Origin: Marinobacterium_D sp050908845
Lineage (GTDB): Bacteria > Pseudomonadota > Gammaproteobacteria > Pseudomonadales > Balneatricaceae
Assembly: GCF_050908845.1 (NCBI RefSeq)
Contig: NZ_CP194171.1
Span: 2,232,001 to 2,296,000, forward strand
DNA: 64,000 nt
Direction of reading: 5' to 3'
Shown: piece by piece, positions 35,485-44,804 of the stretch
Position numbering within the stretch: position 1 is the stretch's first letter
Layout of the letters: every line of letters starts with the position of its first letter
Program-made: the position numbers and the translations under genes
Notes under the pieces: model-generated
Database searches by the model: none
Told to the model about the DNA's origin: nothing
What the model saw: only the letters and a program-made list of their open reading frames with translations

Positions 35485-36762
35485 ATGCACGCGGATTTTC
35501 CATCCACTCTGGATGCCTGGCTGGCGCGAATCGAGGCCTGCCATCCCTCTGAAATTGATTTGGGTCTGGACCGGATTAAACAGGTGGCCGATCGCCTGGA
35601 GCTCGATTTTTCCGGCTCTCAGGTCGTCACTGTTGCCGGCACCAACGGCAAAGGCTCCACCGTGACTATGCTGGATGCGGTCTTGCGCCAGGCGGGTCAC
35701 AGCACCGGGGTTTATACCTCGCCCCATTTTCTGCGTTACAACGAGCGTATACGCATCCGGGGGGAAGAAGCGTCGGATGCGCGTATCTGTCAGGCGTTTG
35801 AATTGATCGAAGCGGCCCGCGAGGATGTGTCGCTGACCTACTTCGAATACGGAACTCTGGCCGCTTTGCAGTGTTTCGCCTGGGAGCAGCCGGATTTCAT
35901 TCTGCTGGAAGTGGGTCTGGGTGGTCGTCTTGATGCCGTTAACATCGTCGATAGCGATGTGGCGGTGGTGACCAGTATTGCTATCGATCACGCAGACTGG
36001 CTGGGCGATGACCGGGAGCAGATCGGACGTGAGAAAGCAGGCATTCTCCGTGCCGGCAAGCCGCTGGTTTGTGGCGATATGGATCCCCCCGAGAGTGTTC
36101 GGTTGCTGGCGGAAGCGGGCGGTGCCCAACTACTGGTGAAAGGCGAAGCGTTCAGTTATGCGGCGTCCGCTGATCAGTGGCGCTGGCAGGGGAGTGACTC
36201 CCAGGGCAGCGAAGTCAGTTATGACAATCTGGTGCTGCCGACGCTGCCGCTGACCAATGCCGCAACGGTGCTACAGGTTCTCAATCTGCTTGATATTGAG
36301 ATCGGTCGCGAGCAGATCAACAGAGGGCTTGAGCTGGCAACCATGACAGGGCGGATGCAGCGCTTGTCACTGGACGGTTGTGAGTGCGTGATGGATGTGG
36401 CGCATAATCCGGAGGCCGCGAACTATCTGGCTGGTTGGCTGGCTGATCACGCGCCGAAGGGGCAGACCCATTTTGTCATCGGTATGCTGGCGGATAAGGA
36501 TATCAAGTCCGTGCTGAATGCCCTGGCGCCCCAGGTGGGGCAGTGGTATCTGGCAACGCTCGAGGGCGGCAGGGCGGCAACGTCGTCACAGCTGCGCGAG
36601 CTTCTGCCGCCGCAGACCGGGACGGCTGCTCACTGCTTTGATAACGTGGCCGATGCGCTCTCGGCTGCCCGCGCCGCCATGGTTGCCGGCGATCGTCTGG
36701 TCGTGGCAGGTTCGTTCTTTACCGTCAGTGATGCACTCGCCGCTTTGAAACTTGAAGGCTAA
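35485..36762 (+). CDS. folC: Bifunctional folylpolyglutamate / dihydrofolate synthase
   Basis: Mur-ligase-like enzyme of 425 aa that adds glutamate to dihydropteroate and to folates. The P-loop is VAGTNGKGSTVTML, and LEVGLGGRLDAVNIV and MDVAHNPEA are family motifs. ATG 35485 is preferred because GGGA (35475-35478) is well spaced; ATG 35473, four codons earlier, starts inside the terminator tail. A DedD-like gene follows after three bases. Confidence 0.96.
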   Translation: MHADFPSTLDAWLARIEACHPSEIDLGLDRIKQVADRLELDFSGSQVVTVAGTNGKGSTVTMLDAVLRQAGHSTGVYTSPHFLRYNERIRIRGEEASDARICQAFELIEAAREDVSLTYFEYGTLAALQCFAWEQPDFILLEVGLGGRLDAVNIVDSDVAVVTSIAIDHADWLGDDREQIGREKAGILRAGKPLVCGDMDPPESVRLLAEAGGAQLLVKGEAFSYAASADQWRWQGSDSQGSEVSYDNLVLPTLPLTNAATVLQVLNLLDIEIGREQINRGLELATMTGRMQRLSLDGCECVMDVAHNPEAANYLAGWLADHAPKGQTHFVIGMLADKDIKSVLNALAPQVGQWYLATLEGGRAATSSQLRELLPPQTGTAAHCFDNVADALSAARAAMVAGDRLVVAGSFFTVSDALAALKLEG

Positions 36763-36765
36763 CGC

Positions 36766-37317
36766 ATGAAGCCAGAGGTCAAAAAACGCATAATCGGAGC
36801 CTGTGCTGTCGGGGTGGTCGGTGCCGCCCTGCTGCCGTTGCTCCTCGATGGTGCCGGATACCGTGAGCGTCATCTGGAAAATCGGATTCCAGTGGCGCCC
36901 GAGCCCGTTGCCAGGGTGGATATCGAGCCTGAAATGCAGGCGCTGCCGGACACCAGTGATCTGGCACCGCCTGCAGAGCCGGCCGACGTCGCGGTCCCGG
37001 TCGAGAGTGTCCAGCGGGAGATCGACAGTGCTGAACCACTGCTGGATCCGGCAGAGGACACACCGCGCCTGGATCAGGAGGGTGTGCCGGTCGCCTGGAC
37101 GCTGCAGCTGGCCAGTTTCCGTGACGAGGCGAATGCCCGGGCGTTGCGCTCCGAACTGCTCGATGCGGGGCATAAAGTCTATATCCGTCATATGGCAGGG
37201 CTGGTAAAGGTGTTTGTGGGGCCAGAAATGCAACGCTCCCGCCTGGAATCCTTACAGCAGAAACTGAAGCAGGAGTACGCGCTGGATGGCATTGTTGTGC
37301 GTTTTACAACCCAGTGA
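36766..37317 (+). CDS. dedD: SPOR-domain septal protein, DedD-like
   Basis: Single-pass inner-membrane protein of 183 aa. One helix near the N-terminus (about 9-27, IIGACAVGVVGAALLPLLL), a Pro/Glu/Ala periplasmic linker, and a C-terminal SPOR domain (about 108-183, AWTLQLASFRDEANARAL, VYIRHMAGLVKVFVGPE) that binds denuded septal glycan. DedD helps constriction in E. coli. It lies in the conserved folC-dedD-cvpA-purF cluster. Confidence 0.92.
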   Translation: MKPEVKKRIIGACAVGVVGAALLPLLLDGAGYRERHLENRIPVAPEPVARVDIEPEMQALPDTSDLAPPAEPADVAVPVESVQREIDSAEPLLDPAEDTPRLDQEGVPVAWTLQLASFRDEANARALRSELLDAGHKVYIRHMAGLVKVFVGPEMQRSRLESLQQKLKQEYALDGIVVRFTTQ

Positions 37318-37325
37318 TGGAACCA

Positions 37326-37354
37326 TTGGGTTCGACCCTATGCTCTGCTAGAAT
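37326..37354 (+). promoter_or_regulatory. Candidate promoter for cvpA-purF-metZ
   Basis: TTGGGT (37326-37331), a 17-base spacer and TAGAAT (37349-37354) lie in the 64-base gap before cvpA. Good hexamers and ideal spacing suggest that the purine genes have their own promoter. Confidence 0.6.
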
Positions 37355-37381
37355 GCGCGCTGTTTTTCAGGGTAGTATCGG

Positions 37382-37876
37382 ATGAACTGGGCTGACTGGG
37401 TGATCGTTGCGATCATCGTAATCTCGAGTTTAATGAGCCTGCGTCGTGGTTTTGTACGTGAGGCTATTTCGCTGGCATCCTGGGTGGCGGCTTTTGTTGT
37501 TGCGCGTCTTTTCTCGACATCATTGGCTGTGGTGCTGCAGGACTATATCGATACCCCTTCGCTTCGTTTGCTAACCGCCTTTGCTATTCTCTTTGTTATT
37601 ACGTTGATAGTGGGTGTACTGGTCGGCATGTTGATCAGTGCGCTGGTATCGGCGACTGGGCTCAGCGCTACAGATCGAGTGCTGGGCATGGGCTTCGGGG
37701 CTGTGCGCGGAGCGCTGGTCGTGGTCGTAATTGTCGCGCTGCTGGGCATGACTCCGGCGGTGCAGGACTCTTGGTGGCTGGAGTCCAACCTGATTTCCCA
37801 TTTCGTTTTGCTAGAGGACTGGACGCGTACCGTCGCATCCGATGTGGGCCAGGTGATCTGGAACATCGGGCGGTAA
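37382..37876 (+). CDS. cvpA: CvpA family membrane protein
   Basis: Inner-membrane protein of 164 aa with four hydrophobic helices (about 5-25, 30-48, 63-88, 100-122). NWADWVIVAIIVISSLMSLRR at the N-terminus and GFGAVRGALVVVVIVALL are CvpA signatures. In E. coli cvpA precedes purF, as here; it is linked to colicin V export and envelope integrity. A 51-base gap separates it from purF. Confidence 0.93.
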   Translation: MNWADWVIVAIIVISSLMSLRRGFVREAISLASWVAAFVVARLFSTSLAVVLQDYIDTPSLRLLTAFAILFVITLIVGVLVGMLISALVSATGLSATDRVLGMGFGAVRGALVVVVIVALLGMTPAVQDSWWLESNLISHFVLLEDWTRTVASDVGQVIWNIGR

Positions 37877-37927
37877 CACGCCTTCTTGCAACCACTGCTA
37901 CTAGACATTCCTTCTGAGGTGACCTGA

Positions 37928-39451
37928 ATGTGCGGTATTGTTGGCATCGTTGCCAAATCCTATGTTAACCAGACCATATTTGATGCGTTGACGGTGCTGC
38001 AGCATCGCGGCCAGGACGCGGCAGGCATGGTCACCTGCGAAGGGAACCGCTTTTTTCTGCGTAAGGATAATGGCCTGGTCAATGAGGTGTTTCGCACCCG
38101 CCATATGAAGCGCCTGGAAGGCAATATGGGTATCGGCCATGTACGTTACCCGACTGCCGGTAGCTCCAGTTCCGCCGAGGCGCAGCCGTTTTACGTCAAC
38201 TCACCGTACGGCATCGCGCTGGCGCACAACGGCAACCTGACCAATACGGAACAGCTGGCGGACGAGATCTTCCGCTCCGACCTTCGCCACATCAACACCA
38301 CGTCCGACTCGGAAGTGCTGCTGAACATCTTCGCCCACGAGCTGCAGGCGATGGGCAAGCTGCGTCCTTCGCCGGATGACATATTCAAGGCGGTTAAAAA
38401 GGTTCACGAGCGCTGTCAGGGCGGTTATGCCGTTGTTGCGATCATCACCGGCTACGGTATCGTTGCATTCCGCGATCCCTGCGGTATTCGTCCGCTAGTA
38501 TACGGCAAGCGCGAGACCGTGAATGGCGTCGAGTACATGGTCGCATCCGAGAGTGTGGCGCTTGATTGTTCCGGTTTTGAACTCGAGCGTGACCTGGCGC
38601 CGGGCGAGGCGATCTTTATCGATACCCACGGCCAGGTGTTCACCCAGGAGTGTGCGGGAAAAACCAAGCTGGCTCCCTGTCTGTTCGAATACGTCTATCT
38701 GGCGCGCCCCGATTCGATCATCGATGGCATCTCTGTCCATGAGGCGCGGATGGAGATGGGCGTAAAACTGGCGGAAAAGGTGATGCGCGAAGTGCCGGAA
38801 CACGATATCGACGTGATCATCCCGATTCCGGACACCAGCCGTACCGCTGCGCTTGAAATGGCTAACAAACTCGGCGTGATGTTCCGTGAAGGCTTCATCA
38901 AGAACCGTTACATCGGCCGTACCTTCATCATGCCTGGTCAGACTCAGCGCAAAAAATCGGTGCGCCAGAAGCTGAACCCTATCCAGGGTGAGTTCAAGGA
39001 CAAGGTCGTGATGCTGGTCGATGACTCGATCGTGCGTGGCACCACGTCCAAGCAGATCGTGCAGATGGCACGGGATGCCGGAGCCCGCAAGGTGTATTTT
39101 GCGTCGGCCGCGCCTGAGGTGCGTTATCCGAACGTTTACGGCATCGATATGCCTGCGGCCAGCGAGCTGGTTGCGCATGGTCGTACCGCGGACGAGATCG
39201 GCAAGTACATCGGCTGTGACTGGATGCTGTATCAGGATCTCGATGACCTGAAGGCTTCGGTCAGCCAGTACAACCCGGAGATTACCGAGTTCGATACCTG
39301 CGTATTCGACGGTCTGTATGTGACTGGCACTGTATCGCCCGGTTATCTGCGTCGCCTGGAAGAGCGTCGCAATGATGGCGCGAAAACAGGCGAGGACGGT
39401 GACAAGGCGGGTGATAACGCCTCCGCAGACCTGCTGAGCAAAATTGAGTAA
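37928..39451 (+). CDS. purF: Amidophosphoribosyltransferase
   Basis: First committed enzyme of purine synthesis, 507 aa, converting PRPP and glutamine to phosphoribosylamine. The N-terminal class II glutaminase begins MCGIVGIVA with Cys2 as nucleophile after Met removal. The C-terminal phosphoribosyltransferase has the PRPP loop VMLVDDSIVRGTTSKQIV. The start is fixed by the catalytic cysteine. metZ follows after 13 bases. Confidence 0.98.
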   Translation: MCGIVGIVAKSYVNQTIFDALTVLQHRGQDAAGMVTCEGNRFFLRKDNGLVNEVFRTRHMKRLEGNMGIGHVRYPTAGSSSSAEAQPFYVNSPYGIALAHNGNLTNTEQLADEIFRSDLRHINTTSDSEVLLNIFAHELQAMGKLRPSPDDIFKAVKKVHERCQGGYAVVAIITGYGIVAFRDPCGIRPLVYGKRETVNGVEYMVASESVALDCSGFELERDLAPGEAIFIDTHGQVFTQECAGKTKLAPCLFEYVYLARPDSIIDGISVHEARMEMGVKLAEKVMREVPEHDIDVIIPIPDTSRTAALEMANKLGVMFREGFIKNRYIGRTFIMPGQTQRKKSVRQKLNPIQGEFKDKVVMLVDDSIVRGTTSKQIVQMARDAGARKVYFASAAPEVRYPNVYGIDMPAASELVAHGRTADEIGKYIGCDWMLYQDLDDLKASVSQYNPEITEFDTCVFDGLYVTGTVSPGYLRRLEERRNDGAKTGEDGDKAGDNASADLLSKIE

Positions 39452-39464
39452 TAGGAAGGGTTCG

Positions 39465-40679
39465 ATGACAAACCGTTTTGAGCGTCCTGACCGGGTACAG
39501 TTCGAGGTACAGGATTACGCCACCGACACCCTGGCGGTGCGCGCCGGTCAGGAGCGTACCCCAGAGGGTGAGCACTCTGATCCGATCTACCCGACCTCAA
39601 GCTTTGTGTTCTCGTCAGCGCGTGAAGCGGCGGCCCGTTTTGGTGGCGAAGAGGAGGGTAATATCTACTCCCGCTTTACCAACCCGACGGTGCGGGCGTT
39701 TGAAAAGCGCATTGCCGCAATGGAAGGTGGGGAGCGTGCTGTCGCCACCTCATCGGGTATGGCTGCAATTCTGGCGCTGGGCCTGTCATTGATGAAGCAG
39801 GGCGACCATGTGGTTTGCTCGCAGAGCGTGTTCGGTTCCACGGTGTCGCTGTTTGATAAATACCTCAGCCGTGCGGGGATCGAAACCACTTATGTGGATC
39901 CCACCGACCTGGCGGCCTGGGAAGCGGCAATTCGTCCGGAAACGCGCATGCTGTTCCTGGAAACGCCGTCCAATCCGCTTGGTGAGATGAGCGATATCGC
40001 GGCTCTCTCAAAGGTGGCGCGCGAACATGATGCCCTGCTGGTGGTCGATAACTGCTTCCTGACCCCGGTGCTGCAGAAGCCGCTGGAGCTGGGTGCCGAC
40101 ATCGTGATGCATTCGGCCACCAAATATATCGATGGTCAGGGTCGCTGTCTTGGTGGCGTGGTTGTGGGGCGCGAGGCGGAGATGGAGCAGGTGTTCGGTT
40201 TCCTGCGTACTGGCGGCACCTGCATGAGTCCGTTCAACGCCTGGGTGTTCCTGAAAGGGCTTGAAACCCTGCCGTTGCGCATGCGCGCACATAGTGATGC
40301 GGCCCTGCAGCTTGCAAAGTGGCTGGAAGCTCAGCCAGGGGTCGAGCGTGTCTTCTATACCGGCTTGGAAAGCCATCCGCAGTATGAACTGGCCTGCCGG
40401 CAGCAGAAAGGTTTTGGCGGCGTGCTCTCTTTCGAGGTCAAAGGCGATAAAGACGCCGCCTGGCGCTTTATCGATGCCACTGAGATGGTGTCGATCACCG
40501 GCAACCTGGGCGATGTAAAAACGACGATTACTCACCCGGCCACGACCACTCATGGCCGGATGACGCCGGAAGACCGCGCCCGTGCCGGCATCAAGGACAA
40601 CCTGATTCGCTTCTCGGTGGGTCTTGAGGATATCGAGGATCTGAAAAAAGACCTTTCCCGCGGCTTGCAGGCGATCTGA
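39465..40679 (+). CDS. metZ: O-succinylhomoserine sulfhydrylase
   Basis: PLP enzyme of 404 aa in the Cys/Met metabolism family that makes homocysteine directly from O-succinylhomoserine and sulphide. The PLP lysine is Lys220 in HSATKYIDGQG. TDTLAVRAGQERT, YSRFTNPTVRAFE and the purF-metZ order match Pseudomonas MetZ and favour it over MetB or MetC. ATG 39465 follows AGGAAGGG. Its stop abuts the thpR stop on the other strand. Confidence 0.93.
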   Translation: MTNRFERPDRVQFEVQDYATDTLAVRAGQERTPEGEHSDPIYPTSSFVFSSAREAAARFGGEEEGNIYSRFTNPTVRAFEKRIAAMEGGERAVATSSGMAAILALGLSLMKQGDHVVCSQSVFGSTVSLFDKYLSRAGIETTYVDPTDLAAWEAAIRPETRMLFLETPSNPLGEMSDIAALSKVAREHDALLVVDNCFLTPVLQKPLELGADIVMHSATKYIDGQGRCLGGVVVGREAEMEQVFGFLRTGGTCMSPFNAWVFLKGLETLPLRMRAHSDAALQLAKWLEAQPGVERVFYTGLESHPQYELACRQQKGFGGVLSFEVKGDKDAAWRFIDATEMVSITGNLGDVKTTITHPATTTHGRMTPEDRARAGIKDNLIRFSVGLEDIEDLKKDLSRGLQAI

Positions 40680-41240
40680 TCAACCTGCCTCTGCGCGTCG
40701 CTCGCCATAGAGTCTGATCACCTGGTGGAGCGGCGCTTTGCCGGTCAGTATGCTGTTTTTCAGGGCAAACTGGTCGACGGTCATGGACAGTGGCTCCGGC
40801 AGCAGAGCTGTCTCGAGCTGGCGAATCTGGGCGTTGGTCAACGGCTCCTGCGCGCGAGCCAGTGTCACGTGAGGGCGAAACGGCTGTTTCTCCGTGGCGA
40901 TGTCGACAGACTCGAGGCTCTCCCTCAGCAGTTGATGCAGGGCCTGGATCGGGGCGCTGGGGCCGCATCCCATCCAAAGCGTGCGATGCGCGAAGGTGTC
41001 TACCCGGTCGAACTGGAGCTCGAAGGGATCAAGGGTTATCCGGCTGAGCACTTCGTCCAGCGCTACCATTTTCTCCGGCCCTAGTCGGCCGATAAAGGCC
41101 AGGGTCAGATGCAGTTGTTCCGGCGCGCTCCAGCGTAACCCGCGTACCTCCTGCTGCCTGCGCGCAATACACGCTTCCAGCGTCTCCGGGAGGTCGATGG
41201 CGAGGAAAAGGCGTGTGCTGTTCATTCTGGTCTCAGTCAT
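40680..41240 (-). CDS. thpR: RNA 2',3'-cyclic phosphodiesterase (ThpR/LigT)
   Basis: Two-histidine phosphoesterase of 186 aa that opens 2',3'-cyclic phosphate RNA ends to 2'-phosphates. Both catalytic H-x-T-x motifs are present: HLTL (His44) and HVTL (His124). LFLAIDLPE is the family N-terminus. The start may be Met1 (41240) or Met6 (41225), the latter nearer to known family starts. It converges end to end with metZ. Confidence 0.92.
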   Translation of the reverse strand: MTETRMNSTRLFLAIDLPETLEACIARRQQEVRGLRWSAPEQLHLTLAFIGRLGPEKMVALDEVLSRITLDPFELQFDRVDTFAHRTLWMGCGPSAPIQALHQLLRESLESVDIATEKQPFRPHVTLARAQEPLTNAQIRQLETALLPEPLSMTVDQFALKNSILTGKAPLHQVIRLYGERRAEAG

Positions 41241-41279
41241 TTATACAGCCTAGTTCAGGATCTCTAAACGTTAAAAGCT

Positions 41280-42251
41280 ATGCGGATTATTCTGGCCCCG
41301 ATGGAGGGCGTCGTCGACTATACGTTACGCAAGTTACTGACCGAGGTGGGCGGTATCGATCAATGCGTGACGGAGTTTGTGCGTGTCAGCGACCGGCTGC
41401 TGCCACCGGTTGTGTTTCATCGTCTGGTTCCCGAGTTGCGCCAGCAGGGAAAGACCGCCTCCGACACGCCGGTGTTGCTGCAGTTGCTGGGCAGTGATCC
41501 CCTGGCCCTGGCTGATAACGCCTGTCGTGCGGTGGAGCTTGGGGCGCGGGGTATCGATTTGAACTTTGGCTGTCCTGCAAAAACGGTGAACAAGAGCCGG
41601 GGCGGTGCGGTACTGCTTGATGAACCCGAGCTGGTCCACCGGATCGTGGCCGAGGTTCGCCGCGCTGTGCCCGATCGAATTCCTGTCAGTGCCAAGATGC
41701 GCCTGGGGTTCAGGGATAAGTCCCTGGCGCTCGAAAATGCACAGGCGATCGATGGCGCCGGAGCGGCCTCTCTGGTCGTGCATGCGAGAACCAAGGTTGA
41801 AGGCTACAAGCCGCCGGCTCATTGGGAATGGATCGCCCGTATTCGCGAATCGGTGTGTCTTCCGGTGATCGCCAATGGTGAGGTCTGGAGTGTTGAGGAT
41901 TACCACCGTTGCCGCGAGGTTAGCGGCTGTGCCGATGTGATGATCGGCCGCGGTCTGGTGGCAAACCCGTTTCTGGCGCTGCAGATAAAGGGGCGGGAAC
42001 ACCCGGGTGATGAGCCCTGGCAGGCCGTGCTGGCTTTGCTGGAGCGCTTTCATCGCGAGGTAATGACCAGCCTGTCGGTACGTCATATCCATGGCCGCCT
42101 CAAGCAGTGGTTGCAGATGCTGAGTTGGCATTTCCCCGAGGCGCGTGAGCTGTTTCTTCAGCTGCGAACGGAAAAAGAGCCGCAGCGGTTGCTTGCCCTC
42201 CTTGTTGAGGCGCAATCCGCTAAGCCCCTGACTGAGGTTGTACAAGCCTGA
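41280..42251 (+). CDS. dusC: tRNA-dihydrouridine(16) synthase
   Basis: FMN enzyme of 323 aa that reduces uridine in the tRNA D-loop. The catalytic cysteine is Cys98 in NFGCPAKTVNKSRGGA, the same number as in E. coli DusC. It opens RIILAPMEGVVDYTLRKLL; RPA-free, short-loop features and the sequence FHRLVPEL fit DusC rather than DusA or DusB. The 3' end overlaps the convergent radical SAM gene by 32 bases. Confidence 0.9.
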   Translation: MRIILAPMEGVVDYTLRKLLTEVGGIDQCVTEFVRVSDRLLPPVVFHRLVPELRQQGKTASDTPVLLQLLGSDPLALADNACRAVELGARGIDLNFGCPAKTVNKSRGGAVLLDEPELVHRIVAEVRRAVPDRIPVSAKMRLGFRDKSLALENAQAIDGAGAASLVVHARTKVEGYKPPAHWEWIARIRESVCLPVIANGEVWSVEDYHRCREVSGCADVMIGRGLVANPFLALQIKGREHPGDEPWQAVLALLERFHREVMTSLSVRHIHGRLKQWLQMLSWHFPEARELFLQLRTEKEPQRLLALLVEAQSAKPLTEVVQA

Positions 42252-43323
42252 TCGGTTCGCGGCGCGATCCCCAGTTCCCCGGTTTCGCTTCGAAAACGCC
42301 GGGTATCCGGGTACCGCACCGGTTGCAGCAGCCGTCGGAGTCTATTGACCAGTGTCCGAGGCGGTACCAGTCTCGTTCGATCAGCAGGGAACCGCATCCA
42401 GGGCACCAGGTAGAGCCGCCCTCGGGGTCGTGCACGTTTCCGGTGTAAACGAACGCTAATCCTTCCTCCATGGCAATTTTCCGTGCCCGCGTCAGCGTGG
42501 CGGGTGGTGTTGGCGGTTTGTCCCGCATTTTCCAGTCGGGGTGAAAGGCACTGAAATGCAGGGGTGTATCTTTTCCCAGGTGGTCATGGATCCAGCGGGT
42601 CATCTCTTTGATCTCCGCGTCTGAATCATTTTCACCGGGGATCAGCAGGGTGGTGAGCTCGAACCAGACCTGGGTGTCGTTTCGCAGGTACTCAAGCGTC
42701 TCCAGTATCGGTGCCAGGGAACCGCCGCAGATGCGCTGGTAAAACCGTTCAGTAAACGCTTTCAGATCTATATTTGCGGCATCCATGTGCTTGTAAAACT
42801 CGGCCCTTGGCTCCGGACAGACATAGCCTGCTGAAACCGCGACGCTTTTTATTCCCTGCTCTCTGGCAGCGATGGCGCAGTCGATTGCATATTCGTGAAA
42901 GATCACCGGGTCGTTGTAAGTGAATGCGATACTGCGGCAGTGATGATTCGCGGCGCTGTGGGCGATCATCTCCGGTGTTGCGCGCTGGCTCAGGGTATCC
43001 ATCTCCCTGGATTTACTCATATCCCAGTTCTGACAGAATTTACACGCCAGATTGCAGCCTGCGGTACCGAAGGAGAGTACCGGGGTGCCGGGCAAAAAGT
43101 GGTTGAGAGGCTTTTTCTCAATCGGATCAATGCAAAAACCACTGGAGCGGCCGTAGCTGTAGAGCCTGACTTCACCATCTTCGGCACCACGTACAAAACA
43201 GAGGCCGCGCTGGCCGTCACTGAGGTGGCAGAAGCGTGGGCACAGATCGCACTGAATCTTGTTCTCCGATATGCGGTGCCACCAGCGGGTGGGGACGCTG
43301 TCGGCAGTTTGTTGATTCGTCAT
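42220..43323 (-). CDS. amrS: AmmeMemoRadiSam system radical SAM enzyme AmrS
   Basis: Radical SAM protein of 367 aa. The 4Fe-4S motif is C-x3-C-x2-C at Cys90, Cys94 and Cys97 (GCNLACKFCQNW). An N-terminal cysteine cluster (25, 28, 32, 42) and a C-terminal zinc-ribbon-like region (CPGCG and CNRCG) are also present. It belongs to the AmrS family that co-occurs with Memo-like (AmrB) and AMMECR1 (AmrA) proteins; both lie next door, divergently transcribed. The substrate is unknown in this system. Confidence 0.9.
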   Translation of the reverse strand: MTNQQTADSVPTRWWHRISENKIQCDLCPRFCHLSDGQRGLCFVRGAEDGEVRLYSYGRSSGFCIDPIEKKPLNHFLPGTPVLSFGTAGCNLACKFCQNWDMSKSREMDTLSQRATPEMIAHSAANHHCRSIAFTYNDPVIFHEYAIDCAIAAREQGIKSVAVSAGYVCPEPRAEFYKHMDAANIDLKAFTERFYQRICGGSLAPILETLEYLRNDTQVWFELTTLLIPGENDSDAEIKEMTRWIHDHLGKDTPLHFSAFHPDWKMRDKPPTPPATLTRARKIAMEEGLAFVYTGNVHDPEGGSTWCPGCGSLLIERDWYRLGHWSIDSDGCCNRCGTRIPGVFEAKPGNWGSRREPIRLVQPQSGA

Positions 43324-43389
43324 GATCAGACTCCATCGGGTGACTAGCGTCTATAATTTTAGGTCAGTAATTAAAGGGAGGTGGCTGGT

Positions 43390-44178
43390 ATGAGTCATAT
43401 TCGTCCCGCCGCGGTCGCTGGCCTTTTCTATCCCGGTGATCCGCAGGTGTTACAGCAGATGGTCGAGGGGTTTCTGGCCGATAACCCCGCCAGCTCGCCC
43501 ACGCCCGCCGCATTAATCGTGCCTCACGCCGGGCTTGTTTACTCCGGTCCGATTGCGGCGCGAGCCTACAGTGCGCTGGTATCAGCAGGCGGGGCTCGCC
43601 GCTGGCACCGGGTGTTGCTGCTGGGGCCTAATCATCGTGTGCCCCTGCGCGGTATCGCAGCCCCTGACGCCGATCGGTTCGCAACGCCGCTGGGGTCCTT
43701 GGGTGTTGATCTGCAGGGGTTGGTCGAGCTTGAGCGCGAGTTTGATGTGCAGGTGCGTCCCGATGTCCACGAGCTTGAGCACTGTCTCGAGGTGCAGTTA
43801 CCTTTTATTAAAACGCTGCTTCCTGCGGTTGCGCTGATACCGCTGGTTGTTGGCCAGGTAGCACCGGAAGCGGTGGCCAGGATTATTGATTGGGCCTGGG
43901 GGCAGGGTGATGTGCTGGTCGTGATCAGCTCCGACCTGAGTCACTACCACAGCTATTCAGAGGCTCAGCGAATTGATGCGGAAACCGATAGCCATATCCT
44001 GAGGCTTGATCATGACGTGCGTCCCGATCAGGCCTGCGGAGCTTATGCGTTGAACGGTCTGACGCTGGCCGCGCAGCGGCGTGGCTTGAAGATCCAGCGT
44101 CTTGATCTCAGAAATTCGGGAGATACCGCGGGCAGTCGCGATCAGGTGGTGGGTTATGGCAGTTACGTCCTTTACTGA
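43390..44178 (+). CDS. amrB: Memo-like protein AmrB
   Basis: Memo family protein of 262 aa, related in fold to extradiol dioxygenases. IRPAAVAGLFYPGDPQVLQQM, LIVPHAGLVYSGPIAARAY and LEVQLPFIKTLLP are family motifs, with conserved histidines in VPHAG and in DLSHYHSY. ATG 43390 lies seven bases after GGAGGT; GTG 43381 would lie inside that site. It overlaps amrA by 23 bases. Confidence 0.9.
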   Translation: MSHIRPAAVAGLFYPGDPQVLQQMVEGFLADNPASSPTPAALIVPHAGLVYSGPIAARAYSALVSAGGARRWHRVLLLGPNHRVPLRGIAAPDADRFATPLGSLGVDLQGLVELEREFDVQVRPDVHELEHCLEVQLPFIKTLLPAVALIPLVVGQVAPEAVARIIDWAWGQGDVLVVISSDLSHYHSYSEAQRIDAETDSHILRLDHDVRPDQACGAYALNGLTLAAQRRGLKIQRLDLRNSGDTAGSRDQVVGYGSYVLY

Positions 44179-44725
44179 ACAGCAGTTGGTCGAGATGGTC
44201 GATCTTGCCCGTCACTCGCTGTTAAGCGCTTTTGGCCGTTGTGACGAACCTGATATTCCTGACTGGCTGTCAGAGCCCGGGGCCTGCTTTGTGACCCTGA
44301 CATCGAAGGGGCAGCTCAGGGGGTGTATAGGTACGCTGGAGCCGCGTGTCGCCCTGGGTAGGGATCTGTTTGAAAATGCCCGCCGCTCCGCGTTTTCCGA
44401 TCCCAGATTCGCTCCGTTGGGCGTGAATGAGTTGCAGGATATCAAGCTGGAGATCTCTGTATTAACCCCGTTCAGTCCTATCGCAGCGGATTCGGAAGAG
44501 GCGCTGCTGGCACAGCTTAGGCCGGGCAGGGATGGGTTGATCGTTGAGGATGGGGTGCATCGGGCCACGTTTTTGCCGAGCGTGTGGGAGCAGCTTGGCG
44601 AACCGCTTGAGTTTATTTCGGCCCTGAGACGTAAAGCGGGTCTGTCGGCGGATGCCTGGTCGGATCAGATGCGCTGGTACCGGTATGAAACCCAGCATGC
44701 TGAAGCGGCATTGGTAGCCAAGTAG
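44156..44725 (+). CDS. amrA: AMMECR1 domain protein AmrA
   Basis: AMMECR1-family protein of 189 aa. The defining motif is RGCIGTLEP, followed by NARRSAFSDPRFAPLG and LEISVLTPFSPI. The domain is conserved from archaea to humans, but its biochemical role is not settled. ATG 44156 overlaps the end of amrB, so the pair is translationally coupled. It is the third part of the amrS-amrB-amrA cluster. Confidence 0.9.
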   Translation: MAVTSFTEQQLVEMVDLARHSLLSAFGRCDEPDIPDWLSEPGACFVTLTSKGQLRGCIGTLEPRVALGRDLFENARRSAFSDPRFAPLGVNELQDIKLEISVLTPFSPIAADSEEALLAQLRPGRDGLIVEDGVHRATFLPSVWEQLGEPLEFISALRRKAGLSADAWSDQMRWYRYETQHAEAALVAK

Positions 44726-44742
44726 AGACTTAATACCAAACA

Positions 44743-44771
44743 GAAACGGCTGCCCTGTTGGCAGCCGTTTC
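44743..44771. terminator. Bidirectional terminator between amrA and ibpA
   Basis: GAAACGGCTGCC (44743-44754) pairs perfectly with GGCAGCCGTTTC (44760-44771) around a five-base loop. U-tracts are weak on both sides. It lies between two converging genes. Confidence 0.75.
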
Positions 44772-44804
44772 GCTATCTGATTAGGTGTCGCTAACTGAGC
44801 GTGA

